Of a stretch of 19,228 nucleotides of DNA, positions 13,752 through 19,228 are shown piece after piece (the first letter of the stretch is position 1; each line of letters starts with the position of its first letter). Source of the DNA: Verrucomicrobiales bacterium (GTDB lineage: Bacteria > Verrucomicrobiota > Verrucomicrobiae > Limisphaerales > UBA1100). A program made the position numbers and the translations under genes. The notes beneath the pieces were generated by a model, which did not search any database, was not told the DNA's origin, and saw only the letters and a list, made by a program, of their open reading frames with translations. Location: NCBI GenBank assembly GCA_002721895.1, contig PBLV01000059.1, forward strand, positions 1 through 19,228, in the 5' to 3' direction.

Positions 13752-15890
13752 ATGAAAAATTTCCCCTTCATCTTCACGGCCCTCGCGCTGGCCTGCAGCC
13801 TCACCGCCGCGGACTTTACCAAGGAACAAGCCAGCCGCGTCGCCCGTGTCGTAGGCTTCAGCATGGCCAGCCACCCGCGTCAGCAACCGCTCGATGACGC
13901 CGTGTCCGGCCTCTTCCTCGACAATTACCTGAAGGCGCTCGATGTCAACCGCATGATCTTTACCCAAGCCGACATTGCCACATTCAAAAAACAATATGGC
14001 GACAAGCTGGATGATCTCACCAAGGGCGGCAACACCGCACCCGCGCGGGCCATTTACGACGTCTTTCTCAAACGCCTTGCCGAGCGCCATGCCACCGTAC
14101 AAAAACTCCTCAAGGCCAAGTATGACTTTGCCAAAAAAGAACGCTTCACACCGGTGCGCGACAAGCTCGCTTATCCCGCCAATAAGGCCGAGGCCGATGA
14201 ACTCTGGCGCAAACGAATCAAATTCGAGCTGTTGACCGACCGCCTCAACCGCCCCGCCGACAAGTCTACCCCAGAGACCGACAAAAAGGCCCGGGAGCGC
14301 GTGGCTGACCGTTACGATCGGCTACTCAAGACCATGCGCGAGAACGACCGCTCCGAAATCATCGAGATTTACCTTAGCGCGCTCACCCGGTCCTATGACC
14401 CCCATTCCGTCTACCTGAGCCCCATTCAGGCCGAGAACTTCCGAATCGACATCAACCTCAAGCTCACCGGCATTGGTGCCCAATTGACCTCCGAGGATGG
14501 CGTCACCAAGATCATCCGCCTCATCCCCGGCGGCCCCGCCTTGCGCGGCGGCGAGCTAAAGGCCAACGACCGCATTGTCGCCGTCCAGAATCCCGACGAC
14601 AAGGAAGCCACCGACGTCGTGGACATGAAGCTCAACAAGGTCGTCCAGCTCATCCGCGGCCCCAAGGGCACCGACGTCAAGCTCACCGTCATCCCCGCCG
14701 CCGCCAATGATGACACCGTCCGCAAGGTCATCACCATCACGCGCGATGAGGTCAAGCTGGAGGATCAATTTGCCAAGGCCTATATCATTGAGCGCAAGAA
14801 TGCCGAGGGCAAGGCACTCCGCTTGGGGGTCATTGACCTGCGCCAGTTTTACGACAACTGCACCCGTGACGTCCGCCGCCTTGTCAACCGACTGAAAACC
14901 GAGGGCATCGACGGCCTCGTTTTGGACCTCCGCCGCAACGGCGGTGGCATCCTGCCCGAGGCCATCCAAATGGCCGGCTTGTTCATCACCGAAGGCCCTG
15001 TCGTGCAGGTTCGCTCCATCAACGGCCGCACCCGCGTCTTTCCCGACCCCGACAAGGGCATTGCCTACGACGGGCCGCTGATTGTCGCCGTCAGCCACGT
15101 CAGCGCCTCCGCTTCAGAGATTGTCGCCGCCGCTCTGCAGGACTACGACCGGGCCCTCATTGTGGGCGGCAAGACCACCCACGGCAAGGGCACCGTTCAG
15201 CAACTCGTTCCGATCAACCGAAACGTGTTTGGCAACGGCCCCGACCTGGGCACGCTGAAGTTCACCGTCTCCACCTTTTACCGCATCAACGGCACCAGCA
15301 CCCAGCGTGACGGCGTCATTTCGGACATCATCCTGCCTTCCGTGTACGACCACTTGGAAATTGGCGAGGCCCATCTCTCCCGCTCCCTGAAGGTCAAACC
15401 CATTCCCGCCGCCGACTACAAGCTGCTCAAACAAGCCAAGGCCCACATCGATGCATTGGCCATAACCTCAGCTCAACGGATCAAGAAGGACACCGATTTC
15501 AAGTACATTCAGAACGACATCCAGCGAACTCAAAAACGTATCGCTGACAAGAGCCTGTCCCTCAACGAGGCGGAGCGCCGTCAGGAGCGGGAAGACAATA
15601 AGGCCCGAAACGAAGCCCGTAAAAAGGAACGAGAAGCCCGAGCGCCCCGGAAAGAAACCGTATTTGAGGTTACTCTCAACAATGCTCGAACCGACACCCA
15701 AGTCAAAAAGCTGGACCCAAAAAAGAAGGAGGAAGGCCCCAAGTCCAATCCAAACACCCCCGAGCAACCTGAGTCCCTCGTCAACCCCGAGACCGCCGCC
15801 ATCCTCGACGCCAGCATGCACGAGACCCTTTCAATCCTTGGCGACTACATCAAGCTCCTCGACAAAGCCAAAAACCTCAGCCGGAACTAA
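13752..15890 (+). CDS. prc: Tail-specific (C-terminal processing) protease Prc/Tsp, peptidase family S41
   Basis: Prc is a periplasmic serine protease that degrades or trims proteins from their C-terminus and helps control cell-wall enzymes. The product is 712 residues (E. coli Prc is 682). It has a signal peptide MKNFPFIFTALALACSLTAA, an N-terminal helical domain, a PDZ domain (about 237-316, with GIGAQL and IPGGPALRGG), the S41 core, and the C-terminal DUF3340-type helical region rich in Lys/Glu/Arg. Catalytic residues are visible: Ser453 in SASASE (451-456), Asp464 in LQDYD, and Lys479 in THGKGTVQQ. There is one extra residue (GGKTTHGK) between the serine and lysine compared with E. coli. 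The ATG at 13752 is chosen because it begins the signal peptide; a TTG at 13626 in the same frame would add 42 unlikely residues. Codon use is C-rich (GCC, GTC, CTC). Confidence 0.95.
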   Translation: MKNFPFIFTALALACSLTAADFTKEQASRVARVVGFSMASHPRQQPLDDAVSGLFLDNYLKALDVNRMIFTQADIATFKKQYGDKLDDLTKGGNTAPARAIYDVFLKRLAERHATVQKLLKAKYDFAKKERFTPVRDKLAYPANKAEADELWRKRIKFELLTDRLNRPADKSTPETDKKARERVADRYDRLLKTMRENDRSEIIEIYLSALTRSYDPHSVYLSPIQAENFRIDINLKLTGIGAQLTSEDGVTKIIRLIPGGPALRGGELKANDRIVAVQNPDDKEATDVVDMKLNKVVQLIRGPKGTDVKLTVIPAAANDDTVRKVITITRDEVKLEDQFAKAYIIERKNAEGKALRLGVIDLRQFYDNCTRDVRRLVNRLKTEGIDGLVLDLRRNGGGILPEAIQMAGLFITEGPVVQVRSINGRTRVFPDPDKGIAYDGPLIVAVSHVSASASEIVAAALQDYDRALIVGGKTTHGKGTVQQLVPINRNVFGNGPDLGTLKFTVSTFYRINGTSTQRDGVISDIILPSVYDHLEIGEAHLSRSLKVKPIPAADYKLLKQAKAHIDALAITSAQRIKKDTDFKYIQNDIQRTQKRIADKSLSLNEAERRQEREDNKARNEARKKEREARAPRKETVFEVTLNNARTDTQVKKLDPKKKEEGPKSNPNTPEQPESLVNPETAAILDASMHETLSILGDYIKLLDKAKNLSRN

Positions 15891-16213
15891 AGCGTTCCAG
15901 ACGAAGAAAAGCCCCCAATGGGGACGCCCGAGAATAGCACTATATTTCAGTGCTGAGAAACAGGCGGACAGTTCCAAAAGTCCCGCAGGGCAACCTAACC
16001 CCGCCCAGTTTTTCACCGTCCCTAGCGATCTCTCCAATTTGCCTATCCCCATTGACGCCAATCTCAAGGTGGTAATGTTTAACCACCTATCATTTGGCCT
16101 TGGAAAAAATGGCCATGGCACAAATCTGGTAACTTTATAGAGAGGCACAAGCCTGCAGCCATTTGCGTTTGACTGACCTTGATGCGGGCGTACGCTTTGG
16201 CAACCTATCCAAA
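15891..16213. other. Gene-poor spacer between prc and the fusion gene
   Basis: These 323 bases hold no convincing gene. Small hairpins are visible: CCCC/GGGG (15913-15916 with 15920-15923), AGCACT/AGTGCT (15936-15941 with 15949-15954), and AGGTGGT/ACCACCT (16067-16073 with 16082-16088). None has a clear T-run in either direction, so a prc terminator cannot be named. I found no convincing promoter for the downstream gene. Confidence 0.5.
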
Positions 16214-19200
16214 ATGAAAACATTAATTCGCATTCTATGTTTGATCCCGTTTCTGTTGCCGACTCTGCACGCGGCGCCGGACCGTTTGTCGTCCAGTGAA
16301 GTGCCCAACCGGCTGGGGTTGGCGTTGAATGAATTCGCATTCTCCTGGAAGGGCAAGGGGCAGGTGGCTTACCGGATTTTGGTGGCGAGCGCGGCGCCGA
16401 AGTTGGCGGCGGGTGTGGGGGACGTTTGGGACAGCGGCGTGCGGCGGTCGGAGCGGCAAACGAATATTCTTTGTCGCGGGCGGGCGTTGCAGCCGGGACA
16501 GGCGGTTTGGTGGAAGGTGCGCGTGTGGGATGAAGATGGCAAAGCCAGTGACTGGAGTGAGCCAGCGAGTTTCAAGGTGCCGACTCGCCAGGTGAAACTG
16601 GGCAAGGTGGCACGGCCGACGGCGGTGAACGGCAAGCCGCGCTTTGTGCCGGGGCGCATTGGCAAGGCGGTGCACTTGGGAGGCGCGGTGATTTCCGCTG
16701 TGGATTACGACGGGCTGCGGTCCGCCAAGGGCACGACCATCGCGGCGTGGATTAAGCCGGACAGGCTCGCGAACGGCTGGCAATGCATTTATCGCAAGGA
16801 AGACGGTGCGCGCCGGCTGCTGGCGATCGGGCAGGAGGGACCGTTTTGGGGTGTGTGGTGCGGCTTCGTGATCAACGGCCGTTATGTGGAGTTCGGCGCG
16901 CCATTTGACCGGAACATTTTGGGCGACGGCAAGTGGCATCATCTGGCGGCCACGTTTGACGGGACGGCCTTGGCGTTGTTTGTTGACGGCAAACGGATCG
17001 GCAGTCAGCCCCGGCGCGGGGCTCTCAGCAGCGGCAACAACGCGTCGGCGTTCGTCGGATCGTTCCAAGGCAAGGGCGAACGCTTTCAGGGTGCGATCGA
17101 TGATCTTCGCGTTTACAACCGCGGCCTGACCCCAGCCGAGGTGGCCAAGCTGGCAACGGCCGATCCCAAGGCGGTGCCGAACGGGTTGGCGGCGCACTGG
17201 GCCTTCGATGAGTCGACCGCCAACGCCGCCACGTACACGCCGGAGGTTATCGGGAATCGCGTCGTGCTGCTGGGCGGCAGCCTGATTCATGGCATGGAGG
17301 ATCACGGCTATTTTGAAGCCGCGGTGACGGCGCATTGGCCGCGGCATGACCTCACGTTTCGCAATGTCGGCTGGCCGGCGGATGATGTGTTCGGCACGGC
17401 TCGCGGCGAGTTCGGCTCGGCGCGCAACACACGTTCGTGGAAGCCGCCCGGCGCGGAAGCGGGATTTGGGCTCACCAAGATGATGAAGCACATCGACGAG
17501 GCCAAGCCCACCACCTTGATTGTCGGCTACGGCGCCGAGGCGGCCTTTGCTGATACGGAGGCGAAGATGAAAGATTTTCAGGCCGGCTACACGAAGCTGA
17601 TTCAGCAGCTCGAGGCGAAGGGTGCACGGTTGATTTTGCTCACGCCGATTCCGCAAAAGCAATGGGCGCGTACGCTGCCGAATGCGGCGCCGCGCAATAA
17701 ACGCCTCCAACAGGCGGCGGATTTCATCATGCAACTGGCTGCGCAGCGCAAGCATCTGGGCATCAATCTGTTTGCCGATGAACGCGGGGAGCTGAGCCCT
17801 TACGATTATCAGGATGCGCTGCGCCTTTCGCCGAAGGGGTACGAGCAACTCTCCGAGCGGCTGGCTCGCGGGCTGGGCATGACCAAGCCACTGGACTTTC
17901 AGGTGGGCGGCGAAGCGGGACAACTGACCATCGAGGCGGAAGCGATCCATTTCGGCGCTTCGGTGCGCACCAAGCAGGGTTTGCGATTCGACCTGACGTT
18001 GGACCGGCTGCCCGCCGTGGGTTCACCGTTCGCGGCGTTTAGCATGGTTGACGGTGTTGAATTGTGGCACGACGGGCAGCGGCTTGCATCGGTTGACCAA
18101 AAAAATGCCGCGTTGACCGCCGGGCCAGATGTTCAACAGGCCGAGCGCTTGCGGCAGTTGATCGTGGAAAAGAATGCGCTGTATCGCCACAAACTGCGGC
18201 CCATCAATGAGGCGTACATTTTCCTCTTTCGCCGGCACGAGATGGGGCATTTGGCGAAGGAGATGAAGGACTTCGACGAACTCGTCGCCAGCAAGGAGGA
18301 GATCATCGCCAAGACGCGCGCGCCGCGGCCGCAGCGCTACGAGCTGCGCGTGCCCGAGCCATGGCGGGCGCCGCGCAATTATCCGGATCACGAGGTGCCG
18401 AAAAACATTCCCGCACCCGATCCGGTCGCCGAGCTTAAGGCGATCACCGTGCCCAAGGGCTTCAAACTGAATCTCTTTGCCGCCAATCCGATGATCCAAA
18501 ACCCGATCAACCTCAACTGGGATTCACGCGGGCGCGCTTGGGTGGCCACCTCCACCACTTATCCGCACATCAAACCGGGCAACGAGCCCAACGATCGCAT
18601 CGTCATTTTGGAGGATACCAATCAGGACGGCGTCGCGGACAAGCACACGGTGTTTGCCGAGGGGCTGACCGTGCCGCATTCGGTGATGCCGGTGAAAGGC
18701 GGCGCGTATGTTTGCAGCACGACGGAGTTTATTTTCCTCGCCGATGCGGATGGCGATGACAAGTCCGAGTCGCGGCGCGTCATTTTCTCCGGCTTCGGCA
18801 ACGCCGACGTGCACCACATGATCCACGGCCTGCGCTGGGCGCCGTGGGGCGATTTGCATTTCACGCAGTCGATTTACATTAACACCTTTGTCGACACCGT
18901 GCATGGACCGCGCCGCATGAACGGCAGCGGAATCTGGCGGTTCCGGCCCGACGAGGAACGGCTCGATGCGTACGCCGTGGGCATGGTCAACCCGTGGGGC
19001 TTTGCGTTCGATCGCTGGGGGCAATCCTTCGGCACCGACGGCGCCGGCGGTTCCGGTCCGCATTATGTTTTCCCCGGCGCGGCATTCCCCACCGCAGTGG
19101 GAGCGCATCGTGTGTTGCGTGGGTTGATCCCCGGCAAGCCCAAAAACACCGCCGCGGAATTTGTCACCGGCGATCACATGCCCGAACACTGGCGCGGCAG

Positions 19201-19228
19201 TTTGCTCGCCAATGATTTCCGCGCCAAC
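16214..19228 (+). CDS. Secreted multidomain fusion: rhamnosidase-type Ig domain, LamG, SGNH-like, PVC dehydrogenase propeller (3' end outside window)
   Basis: The reading frame is open from ATG 16214 to the window edge (1005 codons) with no stop. Parts in order: signal peptide MKTLIRILCLIPFLLPTLHA; the Ig/Fn3-like first domain typical of GH78 alpha-L-rhamnosidases (about 30-125; YRILVAS, WDSG, WWKVRVWDEDGKASDWSEPA); and a LamG/concanavalin domain (about 140-312; FVPGRIGKAVHLGG, GKWHHLAATFDG, IDDLRVYNRGLTPAEV). An SGNH-hydrolase domain follows (about 345-560; VVLLGGSLIHG with Ser356, RNVGW, LRLSPKGY), then a linker with EAYIFLFRRHEMGHLAKE. From residue 746 comes the beta-propeller of PVC-type membrane-bound dehydrogenases (VPKGFKLNLFAANP, PHSVMPV, NPWGFAFDRWG). 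Relatives of the C-terminal part usually continue with HEAT repeats and a CxxCH cytochrome domain, which would lie outside the window. The SGNH catalytic His appears replaced by Arg537. No Shine-Dalgarno site is visible. Confidence 0.88.
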   Translation, partial: MKTLIRILCLIPFLLPTLHAAPDRLSSSEVPNRLGLALNEFAFSWKGKGQVAYRILVASAAPKLAAGVGDVWDSGVRRSERQTNILCRGRALQPGQAVWWKVRVWDEDGKASDWSEPASFKVPTRQVKLGKVARPTAVNGKPRFVPGRIGKAVHLGGAVISAVDYDGLRSAKGTTIAAWIKPDRLANGWQCIYRKEDGARRLLAIGQEGPFWGVWCGFVINGRYVEFGAPFDRNILGDGKWHHLAATFDGTALALFVDGKRIGSQPRRGALSSGNNASAFVGSFQGKGERFQGAIDDLRVYNRGLTPAEVAKLATADPKAVPNGLAAHWAFDESTANAATYTPEVIGNRVVLLGGSLIHGMEDHGYFEAAVTAHWPRHDLTFRNVGWPADDVFGTARGEFGSARNTRSWKPPGAEAGFGLTKMMKHIDEAKPTTLIVGYGAEAAFADTEAKMKDFQAGYTKLIQQLEAKGARLILLTPIPQKQWARTLPNAAPRNKRLQQAADFIMQLAAQRKHLGINLFADERGELSPYDYQDALRLSPKGYEQLSERLARGLGMTKPLDFQVGGEAGQLTIEAEAIHFGASVRTKQGLRFDLTLDRLPAVGSPFAAFSMVDGVELWHDGQRLASVDQKNAALTAGPDVQQAERLRQLIVEKNALYRHKLRPINEAYIFLFRRHEMGHLAKEMKDFDELVASKEEIIAKTRAPRPQRYELRVPEPWRAPRNYPDHEVPKNIPAPDPVAELKAITVPKGFKLNLFAANPMIQNPINLNWDSRGRAWVATSTTYPHIKPGNEPNDRIVILEDTNQDGVADKHTVFAEGLTVPHSVMPVKGGAYVCSTTEFIFLADADGDDKSESRRVIFSGFGNADVHHMIHGLRWAPWGDLHFTQSIYINTFVDTVHGPRRMNGSGIWRFRPDEERLDAYAVGMVNPWGFAFDRWGQSFGTDGAGGSGPHYVFPGAAFPTAVGAHRVLRGLIPGKPKNTAAEFVTGDHMPEHWRGSLLANDFRAN

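Noticed and set aside
14556..15098. Minus-strand open frame (180 codons) inside prc
   Set aside because: Acidic, Gly/Val-rich antisense translation of the PDZ and S41 region; the plus-strand catalytic motifs are unambiguous.
16235..17950. Long open frame on the minus strand (571 codons)
   Set aside because: It lies antisense to the fusion gene, whose plus-strand frame shows a signal peptide and four recognisable domains. The minus-strand translation is Arg/Pro/Ala-rich without any family motif and arises from GC-rich codon structure.

Overview
The window most likely comes from a member of the Verrucomicrobiota, or a close PVC-superphylum relative. The 16S rRNA fragment carries ACACCTACGGG (read as cccgtaggtgt at 1-11) at the EUB338 probe site. 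This is the Verrucomicrobia/Planctomycetes variant, not the usual ACTCCTACGGG. The protein families agree: H-X9-DG-like pseudopilins, GYF_2 domains, Tat-exported Gfo/Idh/MocA oxidoreductases, DUF1080 (3-keto-glycoside hydrolase-like) proteins and a PVC-type 'membrane-bound dehydrogenase' with an SGNH domain.

Layout. (1) 1-634: 5' part of a 16S rRNA gene on the minus strand and its leader/promoter region. (2) 635-6497: one compact minus-strand operon, transcribed larE > gspF > gspH > gspI > gspJ > gspK > bioD. Nearly every junction is a 1-4 base stop/start overlap. It encodes the inner-membrane platform protein and four pseudopilins of a type II secretion system, bracketed by two cofactor genes (nickel-pincer sulfur transferase LarE, dethiobiotin synthetase BioD). 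(3) 6510-6754: an intergenic spacer with an inverted pair of short hairpin repeats. (4) 6755-7789: a Tat-type Gfo/Idh/MocA oxidoreductase. (5) About 7800-10900: an AT-rich islet with two convergent genes only 12 bp apart: a long pseudopilin with a C-terminal lectin-like domain (+) and a membrane protein with two GYF_2 domains and seven 22-residue leucine-rich repeats (-). (6) 10949-13626: a translationally coupled minus-strand pair, a tandem-DUF1080 protein followed by a second Tat-type oxidoreductase, probably acting on 3-keto sugars. (7) 13752-15890: a divergent tail-specific protease (Prc/S41). (8) 15891-16213: a gene-poor spacer. (9) 16214 to the window edge: a very large secreted multidomain protein, cut off by the window. 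Its order is alpha-L-rhamnosidase-type N-terminal Ig/Fn3-like domain, LamG-type lectin domain, degenerate SGNH hydrolase domain, then the start of a PVC-type dehydrogenase propeller.

Working together (inference): the window combines export machinery (T2SS core, Tat substrates, periplasmic Prc) with carbohydrate-facing proteins (DUF1080, Gfo/Idh/MocA, lectin domains, PVC dehydrogenase fusion). This suits a polysaccharide-degrading lifestyle. The most unusual items are the C-terminal fusion gene with its shifting strand composition, the pseudopilin carrying a possibly permuted lectin domain next to a GYF-LRR membrane protein, and a GspJ pseudopilin with a C-terminal EF-hand. I saw no CRISPR array, tRNA gene, transposase or phage gene.
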